Source of the DNA: an uncultured Pelagibacteraceae bacterium
GTDB lineage: Bacteria; Pseudomonadota; Alphaproteobacteria; Pelagibacterales; Pelagibacteraceae
Length of the DNA stretch: 64,000 bases
NCBI GenBank assembly: GCA_902628965.1
Contig: CACOPB010000002.1
Coordinates: forward strand, 186,001-250,000
Direction of reading: 5' to 3'
This document shows, piece by piece, positions 43,667 through 53,082 of this stretch (the first letter of the stretch is position 1; every line of letters starts with the position of its first letter). Made by a program: the position numbers and the translations under genes. Below the pieces are notes generated by a model. It was not told the DNA's origin and ran no database searches. It saw nothing but the letters and a program-made list of their open reading frames with translations.

Positions 43667-45560
43667 TGTTTAAAATTTTATGTTTGATTAAATCTTCCTT
43701 AATCTCAGTTAAAATTGCTGGATCATCAATTGTAGGAGGCACTTTATATTCTATATTATCTGCAATTTTTCTTATTGTACCTCTTAAAATTTTTCCTGAC
43801 CTTGTTTTTGGTAATCTTTTAATAACAATCACAACTTTAAATGCAGCAACAGGGCCAATTTTATCTCTAACCATTTGTACACATTCTTTAGATATAGTGT
43901 CGTTATCTTTATCAACACCAGACTTCAAAACTACTAATCCAATAGGTAATTGACCTTTTAATTTATCTGCAATTCCAAGTACCGCACATTCAGCAACAGA
44001 TTGATGTTCGGATAATACTTCTTCAATTGCACCTGTAGATAATCTATGGCCAGCAACATTTATAATGTCATCTGTTCTAGACATGATCCAAATATAACCA
44101 TCATCATCGATGTGACCTGCATCATATGTTTGATAATATCCTTCATAATTAGACATGTAGTTTTCTTGATATCTTTTATCAGCATTCCATAATGTTGGAA
44201 ATGTTCCTGGAGGCAAAGGAAGCTTCACCACAATATCTCCCATTTCATTAGGTTTTGCTAAAGACTGGTCTGGTTTGATAATTTTTACATCATATCCAGG
44301 GACAGCTTTACACGCTGAACCATATTTCGTTTCCATCATTTCAATACCAGTACAATTTGAGCTAATTGCCCAACTAGTCTCTGTTTGCCACCAGTGATCA
44401 ATTACTGGAACTTTAAGTAAATTTTCAGCCCACTTTATAGTGTCTGGATCAGCTCTTTCTCCTGCAAGAAATAAACTTTCAAAACTGCTCAGGTCATATT
44501 TTGAGAAAAATTTACCCTCAGGATCTTCTTTTTTAATAGCTCTAAAAGCTGTTGGAGCCGTGAAAAGAGATTTTACTTTATAATCAGAAATGATTTTCCA
44601 AAAGGCTCCTGCATCTGGAGTTCCAACGGGCTTACCTTCAAACAAAACTGTAGTGCATCCTTTGAATAATGGAGCGTAAACAATATAAGAGTGACCAACA
44701 ATCCAACCAATGTCACTTGCAGACCACCAAATATCATCTGTATCAATGTTATAAATATTTTTCATAGTCCATTTGAGGGCAACAATGTGACCTCCAATGT
44801 CTCTTACAATACCTTTGGGGGTTCCGGTTGTGCCTGATGTATATAAAATATAGGCAAACTCATTCGAGTTCATCTCAACACAGTCAGCATCTTTAACATT
44901 GGAAACTACTTTCTCCCAGCTGATCTCATTTGGAGACTTTAATTTAACCTCATGACCAGGTCTTTGAAACAAAATCATTTTTTCAATTTTGTGACTGGCT
45001 AATTTAATAGCTTCATCAACAAGTGGTTTGTACTCAACAGTTCTACCTGGCTCAAAACCACATGAAGCAGTTACTAATAATTTTGCTTTACTGTCATCTA
45101 TTCTGCTTGCAAGCTCATTTGATGCAAATCCACCAAAGACTACTGAATGAATTGCACCTATCCTAGCACATGCTAGCATTGCAACTACCGCCTCAGGTAT
45201 CATTGGCATGTAAATGATTACTCGATCACCTTTATTTGCACCTTGTGCTTTTAATGCCCCAGCAAATTTAGAAACTTTTGACCTTAATTCCTCATAAGTG
45301 AACTTACTTTTGCTCCCTGTAATTGGACTATCATAGATTAATGCAGTTTTTTGACCTTTTCCTTGGTCAATATGAATGTCTAAAGCGTTATAACAGGTGT
45401 TTGTTACCCCATCCTCGAACCACTTATAGAAAGGTGGGTTCGATTTATTCAAAATTTTTGTTGGTTTTTTAAACCAAAAGATATCTTCCGAGGCTTCTTG
45501 CCAAAATTTTTCAGGATTTTTTAATGAATTGTCGTAAATTGCTTGAAGTTTCTTTGACAT
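43659..45560 (-). CDS. prpE: Propionyl-CoA synthetase-type acyl-CoA ligase
   Basis: NPPFYKWFEDGVTNTCYNALD, SGTTGTPKGIVRD, YQTYDAGHIDDDGYIWIMSRTDDIINVAGHRLSTG. Confidence 0.9.
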   Translation of the reverse strand: MSKKLQAIYDNSLKNPEKFWQEASEDIFWFKKPTKILNKSNPPFYKWFEDGVTNTCYNALDIHIDQGKGQKTALIYDSPITGSKSKFTYEELRSKVSKFAGALKAQGANKGDRVIIYMPMIPEAVVAMLACARIGAIHSVVFGGFASNELASRIDDSKAKLLVTASCGFEPGRTVEYKPLVDEAIKLASHKIEKMILFQRPGHEVKLKSPNEISWEKVVSNVKDADCVEMNSNEFAYILYTSGTTGTPKGIVRDIGGHIVALKWTMKNIYNIDTDDIWWSASDIGWIVGHSYIVYAPLFKGCTTVLFEGKPVGTPDAGAFWKIISDYKVKSLFTAPTAFRAIKKEDPEGKFFSKYDLSSFESLFLAGERADPDTIKWAENLLKVPVIDHWWQTETSWAISSNCTGIEMMETKYGSACKAVPGYDVKIIKPDQSLAKPNEMGDIVVKLPLPPGTFPTLWNADKRYQENYMSNYEGYYQTYDAGHIDDDGYIWIMSRTDDIINVAGHRLSTGAIEEVLSEHQSVAECAVLGIADKLKGQLPIGLVVLKSGVDKDNDTISKECVQMVRDKIGPVAAFKVVIVIKRLPKTRSGKILRGTIRKIADNIEYKVPPTIDDPAILTEIKEDLIKHKILNNG

Positions 45561-45705
45561 AAAAATTTGATTCGAATTCCTTATTTTTTTTGATTTTTAA
45601 CTTATAAATTGTATTTAATTTTAAAAATTAAGTAAAATCAATGAGAATTAGTCGCAATTAACTCTTCATTTATCTAATTTAATTTGCTATTAACCGCGTC
45701 ATTGG

Positions 45706-45739
45706 CTTAAGGAAACTTAAGTCTAGTTTATATAAACTA
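45706..45739. promoter_or_regulatory. Two adjacent dyads in the proteorhodopsin leader
   Basis: CTTAAG-GAAA-CTTAAG (45706-45721) and TAGTTTATATAAACTA (45724-45739). Confidence 0.5.
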
Positions 45740-45767
45740 ATAAAAACTAACGAAGAGGGAGTTTTTT

Positions 45768-46541
45768 ATGAAAAAACTTAAACTGTTTGCTTTAGCAGCT
45801 ATGGCTCTGATTGGATTTTCAGGTATAGCTATTGCAGCAGACGCAACGATGTTGATGCAAGATGACTTCGTCGGAATTTCATTCTGGGTTATCTCTATGG
45901 GAATGTTAGCAGCTACTGCTTTCTTTTTCATGGAAGCGGGCAACGTCGCATCAGGCTGGAGAACATCAGTTATTGTTGCTGGTCTAGTAACTGGTATTGC
46001 ATTCATACACTACATGTACATGAGAGAAGTATGGGTTGCTACTGGAGACTCGCCAACTGTTTACAGATACATTGACTGGTTAATCACAGTGCCTTTACAG
46101 ATGGTAGAATTCTATTTAATTCTAGCAGCTATTGGTAAAGCAAACTCTGGAATGTTCTGGAGATTGTTAATTGGTTCATTAGTAATGCTAATCGGTGGAT
46201 ACTTAGGTGAAGCAGGTTATATTAATGCTACACTAGGTTTCATTATCGGAATGGCAGGTTGGGTATACATTCTTTATGAAGTATTCTCAGGTGAAGCTGG
46301 TAAAGCTGCAGCAAAAAGTGGTAACAAGGCTCTTGTAACTGCTTTTGGTGCAATGAGAATGATTGTTACAGTAGGTTGGGCAATTTATCCATTAGGTTAT
46401 GTATTTGGTTACTTAACTGGTGGTGTAGACGCTAACTCACTTAACGTCGTTTACAACTTAGCTGACTTCATTAACAAAATTGCATTTGGTCTAGTAATCT
46501 GGGCTGCTGCAACTAGTTCTGCGGGAAGAAGAGCTAAGTAA
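45768..46541 (+). CDS. Proteorhodopsin, predicted blue-absorbing proton pump
   Basis: RYIDWLITVPLQMVEFYLIL (acceptor D, donor E, tuning Q), Schiff-base K in LADFINKIAFG, signal peptide. Confidence 0.98.
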   Translation: MKKLKLFALAAMALIGFSGIAIAADATMLMQDDFVGISFWVISMGMLAATAFFFMEAGNVASGWRTSVIVAGLVTGIAFIHYMYMREVWVATGDSPTVYRYIDWLITVPLQMVEFYLILAAIGKANSGMFWRLLIGSLVMLIGGYLGEAGYINATLGFIIGMAGWVYILYEVFSGEAGKAAAKSGNKALVTAFGAMRMIVTVGWAIYPLGYVFGYLTGGVDANSLNVVYNLADFINKIAFGLVIWAAATSSAGRRAK

Positions 46542-46560
46542 TTTAGCTAAAATTTAAATT

Positions 46561-46598
46561 AAGGGCAGGTACAATTTTGTACTTGCCCTTTTTTTTTA
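46561..46598 (+). terminator. Rho-independent terminator after proteorhodopsin
   Basis: AAGGGCAGGTAC-AATTTT-GTACTTGCCCTT followed by T-run. Confidence 0.92.
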
Positions 46599-46663
46599 CC
46601 TAAAATGATTTGATTAAGTTTTTAGGTGCTTGTTCTCAAGTATTAAGTGTTTATATATATTTA

Positions 46664-46984
46664 ATGCCAAAGATAATTTTTAATACCCACGACAATAAAA
46701 CTCATACCGTTGACATACAAAATGGATTAACTGTAATGGAAGGTGCAGTTCAAAATGATATTCCAGGTATTGATGCGGACTGTGGCGGTGGAATGGCATG
46801 TGCTACATGTCATGTATATGTAGATGAAGATTGGTTTCAGAAACTTCCACAAAAAGATGATGGTGAGGAAGACATGTTAGATATGGCATTTGAACCGAAA
46901 AAAAATAGTAGATTAAGTTGCCAGATAATTGTTTCGGATGAATTAGATGGTTTAGTTGTTAATATTCCGTCTAAGCAAAGTTAA
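46664..46984 (+). CDS. [2Fe-2S] ferredoxin (start corrected from ORF-track 46610)
   Basis: [17 protein letters not shown]...[14 protein letters not shown]...RLSCQI; four-Cys adrenodoxin-type pattern. Confidence 0.93.
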   Translation: MPKIIFNTHDNKTHTVDIQNGLTVMEGAVQNDIPGIDADCGGGMACATCHVYVDEDWFQKLPQKDDGEEDMLDMAFEPKKNSRLSCQIIVSDELDGLVVNIPSKQS

Positions 46985-46987
46985 ACT

Positions 46988-48007
46988 ATGAATAAAACAG
47001 ATGCATTAATAATTGGAGCAGGTCCAACAGGTTTGTTCACAGCTCATCAACTTAAATTAATAGGTTTGGATTGTGAAATAGTAGATAATTTAGATAAAAT
47101 TGGTGGACAGTGCATTGAGCTTTATCCTGACAAACCTATTTATGATATACCAGCAGTTCCTGAATGCACAGGAGAAGAGTTAACTAATAATTTAATCGAA
47201 CAAATTAAACCATTCAATATAAAAACTCATTTAGGAGAAAGAGTTGATGAGGTAAAAAAAGATGGAGAAAATTGGTTTGTAAAAACAAATCAAGGTAAAA
47301 CATTTTTGACCCCCAATGTTATAATTGCTGGAGGAGTAGGTTCTTTTGAACCTCGAAAATTTCCTCCTAAAGAATGTGAAAAATTTGAAAATAAATCAAT
47401 ATTTTATTCTGTAAAAGATAAAACAATATTTGAAGGAAAAACAGTTTCAATATTTGGTGGAGGGGATAGTGCTTTAGATTGGGCAGTAGAGCTATCAAAG
47501 TCATCTAAAGTAAATTTAATACATAGGCGTGATGATTTTAGAGGTGCACAAGCAACTGTGGACAAAGTTCATGACCTTGCTAAATCTGGAAAAATAAATC
47601 TATATACAAAATATCAACTTACAAATGTGCACGGAGGAAATAATTTAGAGAGTATAGATATAAAACATGACAGTAAAGAAATTAAAACTATTAAGACAGA
47701 TTTTGCTCTAGGGTTTTTTGGCTTAATAATGCAACTTGGTCCAATTGCAGATTGGGGACTTAATATTGATAAAAAAACAGTAACTGTTGACACGGAAAAA
47801 TTTGAGACTAATCAAAAAGGAATTTATGCTGTTGGAGATATATGTTCTTATCCAGGAAAGTTAAAACTTATTTTGTCTGGGTTTCATGAGGGAGCTCTTG
47901 CGGCTAGAGCTTGTTTTAAATTAGCAAGACCCAATGAAAAATATCGATTTGAATTCACAACATCTTCTAAAACAATAAAAGATAGACTTGGCGTGAAAAG
48001 TGATTGA
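46988..48007 (+). CDS. Thioredoxin-reductase-like ferredoxin--NADP reductase
   Basis: DALIIGAGPTGLFTAHQL, SIFGGGDSALDWAVEL, GIYAVGDICSYPGK, no CxxC active site seen. Confidence 0.9.
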   Translation: MNKTDALIIGAGPTGLFTAHQLKLIGLDCEIVDNLDKIGGQCIELYPDKPIYDIPAVPECTGEELTNNLIEQIKPFNIKTHLGERVDEVKKDGENWFVKTNQGKTFLTPNVIIAGGVGSFEPRKFPPKECEKFENKSIFYSVKDKTIFEGKTVSIFGGGDSALDWAVELSKSSKVNLIHRRDDFRGAQATVDKVHDLAKSGKINLYTKYQLTNVHGGNNLESIDIKHDSKEIKTIKTDFALGFFGLIMQLGPIADWGLNIDKKTVTVDTEKFETNQKGIYAVGDICSYPGKLKLILSGFHEGALAARACFKLARPNEKYRFEFTTSSKTIKDRLGVKSD

Positions 48008-48626
48008 GTTATTTTCAGCTAATACGCCAAATGGATGGAAGATAAGTATTATGCTCGAAGAAATTGGCTATGAATACAAGCTAACCAAAGTTGATCTGAC
48101 AAAAGATGAACAATTTAAGCCAGAATTTAAAAAGATAAGTCCTTTTGGAAAAATTCCAGTAATCAAAGATCATGAGAACAATAAATTTATCTTCGAGTCT
48201 GGTGCAATATTAATTTATCTAGGTGAAAAAAGTGGAAAATTTTATAACGAAAAAGATAAACTAGTTATTAATCAATGGTTAATGGCTCAAATGGGAACTG
48301 TAGGTCCAATGATTGGTCAACATCATCAGTTTCATCACTATAATCCTGGTAAAAGTGAATTTGGAGAAGAAAGATATTTTAAAATTACTAAAAGAATTTA
48401 TGGAGAATTAGATGCAAGATTAAAAGAATCTAAATTTCTTGCAGGCTCTGATTATACAATTGCAGATATTGCAACATGGCCATGGTTGGCGAGACATGAA
48501 TGGCACGATATTGGTTTGAAAAATTATCAGAATTTATCTAGATGGTATTTAGAAATTGCTAAGCGTGAGGCTGTTATTAAAGGTTATAATTTTATAGATA
48601 AACAAGCCAAAATTCCAGAACTATAA
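48000..48626 (+). CDS. Glutathione S-transferase-like (YfcG/YghU type)
   Basis: ANTPNGWKISIMLEEIGYEYKL, SPFGKIPVI, ESGAILIYLGEKSGKF. Confidence 0.92.
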   Translation: MIELFSANTPNGWKISIMLEEIGYEYKLTKVDLTKDEQFKPEFKKISPFGKIPVIKDHENNKFIFESGAILIYLGEKSGKFYNEKDKLVINQWLMAQMGTVGPMIGQHHQFHHYNPGKSEFGEERYFKITKRIYGELDARLKESKFLAGSDYTIADIATWPWLARHEWHDIGLKNYQNLSRWYLEIAKREAVIKGYNFIDKQAKIPEL

Positions 48627-48630
48627 GTAT

Positions 48631-48726
48631 TTATCCAAAAAATCTGTAAAGAGTACTAAGAATTCCATAACCTGAGAATTCAATAGCAACAATAACAATA
48701 ATTATTAAAATTAACTTTTTATTCAT
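48631..48726 (-). CDS. Tiny membrane ORF (31 aa)
   Basis: Hand translation: MNKKLILIIIVIVAIEFSGYGILSTLYRFFG*; ATGA overlap with upstream tiny ORF. Confidence 0.4.
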   Translation of the reverse strand: MNKKLILIIIVIVAIEFSGYGILSTLYRFFG

Positions 48727-48839
48727 TTTAAAAATAAATATATCAACAAGATAATCCAGAAAAAAGGATAGTAAAAGTAAATATACTTCTTGGCGAAGAG
48801 AAATGATATTGAGTTTTGCTTAGATGATTTTTTTTTCAT
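48723..48839 (-). CDS. Tiny membrane ORF (38 aa)
   Basis: Hand translation: MKKKSSKQNSISFLFAKKYIYFYYPFFWIILLIYLFLK*; directly after dksA-like stop. Confidence 0.4.
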   Translation of the reverse strand: MKKKSSKQNSISFLFAKKYIYFYYPFFWIILLIYLFLK

Positions 48840-48841
48840 TT

Positions 48842-49357
48842 TTAATCATCTGCATGTACTTTTTCTTCTTTTTCATGCTTTTCTTGTGCAGCTATTGTAT
48901 ACTTAGCAACAGGTCTTGCCATTAATCTTTTTAATCCAATTGGTTCTGCAGTATCTAGGCAGTATCCATAGGTATCTTGTCTTATTCTCATTAAAGCTTT
49001 ATCAATTTCTGATATTAGTTTAATTTGTCTATTGATTGCTTTCATCTCTACATTGCTATCAATATAAGAGTTTGCTTGATCAACAATATCCGCTGAAATA
49101 TTATTGTCATCCATTCCACCATTGTAAAGAGCCTCGTTATTTGCTTTAATTAATTCTTTTTTCCATTCAGTTAGTCTAATTCTAAAATATACTTTATGTT
49201 TTTCACACATATACTTTTCAGTATCTTTTGGAACATAAGTTTTTGAAATTTTTACATGACCTTTGGATACAATTTTGGCTGAAGTTGATTTTGTTTTACT
49301 TACAACTTTAGTTTTTGGCTTTGATACTTTTTTTTTAGCTTTAGCTGTCTTTGGCAT
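48842..49357 (-). CDS. dksA: DksA/TraR family regulator
   Basis: TYGYCLDTAEPIGLKRLMARPVAKYTIAAQEKHE; lysine-rich N-terminal extension. Confidence 0.88.
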   Translation of the reverse strand: MPKTAKAKKKVSKPKTKVVSKTKSTSAKIVSKGHVKISKTYVPKDTEKYMCEKHKVYFRIRLTEWKKELIKANNEALYNGGMDDNNISADIVDQANSYIDSNVEMKAINRQIKLISEIDKALMRIRQDTYGYCLDTAEPIGLKRLMARPVAKYTIAAQEKHEKEEKVHADD

Positions 49358-49435
49358 AGCGTAATTTTAACCGCTCGCAGTATATTCAGCAAATTAGGGG
49401 TGTCAAGCAAGCTTAATTGATATAAATATTTATAA

Positions 49436-50758
49436 ATGACGATTAATAACAAAAATATTGATAATGTTTTTTATATTTTTGTTACAGCTCATTTAATCTT
49501 CTGGACTTTTACTCCATCACTAACAAATCATAATTTACCATTGGACACCATTGAAGCTTTAGCTTGGGGAAGTAATTTAGATTGGGGATTTAATAAACAT
49601 CCACCAATGAGTGCTTTTTTTCCAGAAATATTTTTTCAAATTTTTGGATCTCAAGATTGGGTTTATTATTTGTTAAGTCAAATTTTTGTGATTATTTCTT
49701 TCTATTATGTTTTTAAATTTTCAAATGAAATATTTAACAATAAGCTTTTAGGTTTAATATCTGTATTATTACTTGAAGCTATATATTTCTATAATTTCAC
49801 TACTCCTGAATTTAATGTGAATGTTTGCCAATTACCCTTTTGGTCTTTAACTGTATATTACTCATGGAAAATTTATTCTGGAAAAGAAATAAAGTTTGTA
49901 GATTGTTTTTTAGTAGGCTTATTTGCAGCATCAGGTTTTTTATCAAAATATCTCTTTATTTATCTATTGGTTTCTATTGATTTTTTATTTATTTATTTAA
50001 TTTTTTTTAAAAAAGAGAGAAAATTTGATTTTAAATATTTAATTACTTTAGAAGTTTTCTTAATAGCATTAGTTCCACATCTAATTTGGTTAAATAATAA
50101 TGAGTTTATTACAATTACATATGGATTAGCTAGAACTGGCTTAGAACAATCTAGCTTAGTAGACCATATTAAATTTCCAGCAATCTTTATATTAAAACAA
50201 TTAGGAATTTTAATTCCTTTTTTAGTATTATTCTGGTTATTGATTAAAAGAATTAATTTAAAAATTAATTTTAGAGATAAAAAGTTACTTTTTTTATTAG
50301 CAATTAATATTTTACCAATTGCTTTAATGTTTTTAACTTCATTACTAAGTGGATCAAAAATAAGAACAATGTGGATGACGCCGTTTTACTTATTTTTTGG
50401 AACCTTAATGGTTTATTTATTTCAAGCCCAAATTAATCTAAAAAAACTTAAACCATTTATGATTGGATTTGTTTTCTTTTTCTTTTTATCTCCAGCACTT
50501 TACGCTTACGTGTCAATTTCACAAGATGATAAGAGAACAGATTATCCAGGAAAAGAAATTGCAATAAAAACACAATATGCCTGGAATAAACAATTTAATT
50601 CAACTATTAATGTTGTTTTGGGTAATGAATGGAATGCTGGAAACTTATCATATCATTTAAAATCAAGACCTGTCTGGATAGGTTCATTTAACAGAGAAAA
50701 ACTCGATCAATTGAAAGACTACATGTGCCTTGATAGTATTTGTGTAGGGTCAAGATAG
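49436..50758 (+). CDS. GT39/ArnT-like membrane glycosyltransferase
   Basis: Multi-TM ORF, LPLDTIEALAWGSNLDWGFNKHPPMSAFF. Confidence 0.82.
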   Translation: MTINNKNIDNVFYIFVTAHLIFWTFTPSLTNHNLPLDTIEALAWGSNLDWGFNKHPPMSAFFPEIFFQIFGSQDWVYYLLSQIFVIISFYYVFKFSNEIFNNKLLGLISVLLLEAIYFYNFTTPEFNVNVCQLPFWSLTVYYSWKIYSGKEIKFVDCFLVGLFAASGFLSKYLFIYLLVSIDFLFIYLIFFKKERKFDFKYLITLEVFLIALVPHLIWLNNNEFITITYGLARTGLEQSSLVDHIKFPAIFILKQLGILIPFLVLFWLLIKRINLKINFRDKKLLFLLAINILPIALMFLTSLLSGSKIRTMWMTPFYLFFGTLMVYLFQAQINLKKLKPFMIGFVFFFFLSPALYAYVSISQDDKRTDYPGKEIAIKTQYAWNKQFNSTINVVLGNEWNAGNLSYHLKSRPVWIGSFNREKLDQLKDYMCLDSICVGSR

Positions 50759-51628
50759 ATGAAATACGTAATTTTAATTCCAATTTATAATGATAGAGAA
50801 TCTTTAAAGTTATTGTTAGAAAATATTAATTCTGAAATAAAAGATTTAAATCATGAGATATCTATAATTGTTATAAATGATGCGTCATCACAACAAATTA
50901 TTGATAATTACTCAAATATAACAAATATCAATTCTTTAGAAATAATAAATATGAAAGAAAATAGAGGTCATGCAAGATGTATTGCATCTGGACTGAAATA
51001 CATATATGAAAAAAAAGATTTTGATTTTGTAATTCCAATGGATGGCGATGGGGAAGATAGACCAGAAGAAATCAAGAATTTTATTCAATTTTCAGAAAAA
51101 TCAAATGATAAATCAATAATTGGTGAGAGGGTTAAGAGATCCGAAAGTTTGTTTTTTAAAATTTGTTATCATTTTCACAAGTTTTTAACTTTTGTTTTTA
51201 CAGGGCAATCAATTAAATTTGGTAATTTTACTTGCTTATCTAAATTAACAGTAAAAAAATTATTAGATGAAAAATCTACATGGAACAGTTTTTCTGGATC
51301 TTTAAAAAAAATAGAAAAAGATTTAGTTTCTATATCATCTATTAGAGGCAAAAGATATTTTGGACCATCTCAAATGAGCTTTTTTAATTTGTTAAAACAT
51401 TCACTATCAATAATAAGTGTTTTCAGAAAAACTGTTTTGATTAGATCAGCTTTATTTATAGTTTTTTATATTTTGCTAATTAAGAGTTATGCCTCAGTAA
51501 TAACTTCAATACCATTAGTCCTTCTGTTGATAATGATATATTCAATTTCTAGTTTAGCTTTAAGAGAAAATATTGACGAGTTTGAAAAATCATTAGAAAA
51601 TATTCACGATATTGATAAGGTTAAGTAG
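50759..51628 (+). CDS. Family 2 glycosyltransferase
   Basis: ILIPIYNDRESLKLLLENI, IVINDAS, FVIPMDGDGEDRPEEI, C-terminal TMs. Confidence 0.9.
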   Translation: MKYVILIPIYNDRESLKLLLENINSEIKDLNHEISIIVINDASSQQIIDNYSNITNINSLEIINMKENRGHARCIASGLKYIYEKKDFDFVIPMDGDGEDRPEEIKNFIQFSEKSNDKSIIGERVKRSESLFFKICYHFHKFLTFVFTGQSIKFGNFTCLSKLTVKKLLDEKSTWNSFSGSLKKIEKDLVSISSIRGKRYFGPSQMSFFNLLKHSLSIISVFRKTVLIRSALFIVFYILLIKSYASVITSIPLVLLLIMIYSISSLALRENIDEFEKSLENIHDIDKVK

Positions 51629-51645
51629 TAGAAAAATATAAGGGT

Positions 51646-53082
51646 ATGAAAAACTTTTTTAGAAAAGTTGCTTTTGGAATAGGTCCTAATGAGGATGTTC
51701 CCTCAGATCCTTTAAAATGGGCACTTAATCAATTGGGTGATGTTCCAGATTTGACCTGGACAGGTAAAATATATTCCGAAAAAGAATTAAGAAAACATTA
51801 TAGAGACTGGGTTTATGGTGATAGAAAGGTTTTACGAAAAAAATATAAAGATAACAAAACACTTTATAAAATAAATAAAGATATTTTAAGACACAAAACT
51901 GGTCAAAAATTTTGGGAGTCTTTAGAAATTTCGATTAGACACAATGAAGGAATTAACAGTAATCATCCAGTTTTAGCAAAACTATGGATGTTTTGGGGAA
52001 ATTTTTTTGCAATTAGTGAAAAAGATTTTTTAGCTAATTATTCAACTGGCCCATATCAAAGAGAAATTATTCGACCAAATTTAAATCAATCATTTGAAAA
52101 AATGGTTTACGATGTGACCACTTCATGGGCAATGATTCATCATTTAGATAATAGTGAAAGTGCTGGACCTAAAAGTATTACAGCAAGAGATGAATGGAGA
52201 AGAAGGAAAAAAGAACCTGCAACTATTAATGAAAATCACGCACGAGAACTTTTAGAACTTCATACAGTGTCGCCAAAAGCTGGTTATACTCAAGAAGATG
52301 TTATTCAACTAGCATATATCATGACTGGCTGGCAACATAAATGGAGTAAAAAAAATTTAGAAACTGGAAATGTTTGGTTTAATTCTGAATATCATCAACC
52401 AGGAAAAAAAAATGTTTTAGGGAAAGAATATAAAAAAGGAAAAAAAACATTAGCTATTGTAATCAAAGATTTAGTTAATCACCCAAACTGTAGAGATTTT
52501 TTAGCTGAAAGACTTTGTAGATACTTAATAACAGATGAGCCAACAAAAGATATGAAGCAACCTATTATAGATGCTTTCAAAAAAACGGATGGATATTTAC
52601 CAGAGATACACAAAGCTGCATTAAAAGTAGCATTTGATTACAACAATAAATATAAAAAATTTCAAACACCTGAAAATTGGTTAATTCAAGTTGCAAAAAT
52701 CGCAGATTTAAATTGGCCGCCATCAGCAGATCTAATGGACAAGTATGAGCTTGGTCAAAAACCGTTTGGTTCACATCGAGAACCAGAGCGGCTTTTGAGA
52801 AATATTGGTCATCATCCTTACAGAGCAAAACAACCAAATGGTTGGTCAGATCACTCTGATGATTGGATTTCGCCAGAATTATTAATCAGAAGACTTGTAT
52901 ATGCAAAAGCTAGTTACAATTTTTCTAAAATGGAAAATAATAAAAATGCTGCATATTATGAAAGCATTGTTGAAAAAAATTTCAATGATCCAACTAAAAT
53001 AATGAAATATATAAATCAAAAAAATAGAGCTGTTGAAAAACATACTTTACTTTTTAATCACCCGGAGTTTTTAAAAGCATGA
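51646..53082 (+). CDS. DUF1800 family protein
   Basis: NENHARELLELHTVSPKAGYTQEDVIQLAYIMTGWQ, RRLVYAKA pattern of DUF1800. Confidence 0.88.
   Translation: MKNFFRKVAFGIGPNEDVPSDPLKWALNQLGDVPDLTWTGKIYSEKELRKHYRDWVYGDRKVLRKKYKDNKTLYKINKDILRHKTGQKFWESLEISIRHNEGINSNHPVLAKLWMFWGNFFAISEKDFLANYSTGPYQREIIRPNLNQSFEKMVYDVTTSWAMIHHLDNSESAGPKSITARDEWRRRKKEPATINENHARELLELHTVSPKAGYTQEDVIQLAYIMTGWQHKWSKKNLETGNVWFNSEYHQPGKKNVLGKEYKKGKKTLAIVIKDLVNHPNCRDFLAERLCRYLITDEPTKDMKQPIIDAFKKTDGYLPEIHKAALKVAFDYNNKYKKFQTPENWLIQVAKIADLNWPPSADLMDKYELGQKPFGSHREPERLLRNIGHHPYRAKQPNGWSDHSDDWISPELLIRRLVYAKASYNFSKMENNKNAAYYESIVEKNFNDPTKIMKYINQKNRAVEKHTLLFNHPEFLKA

Noticed and set aside
45737-46006. Minus-strand 89-aa ORF antisense to proteorhodopsin
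   Set aside because: Shadow ORF of a well-supported gene
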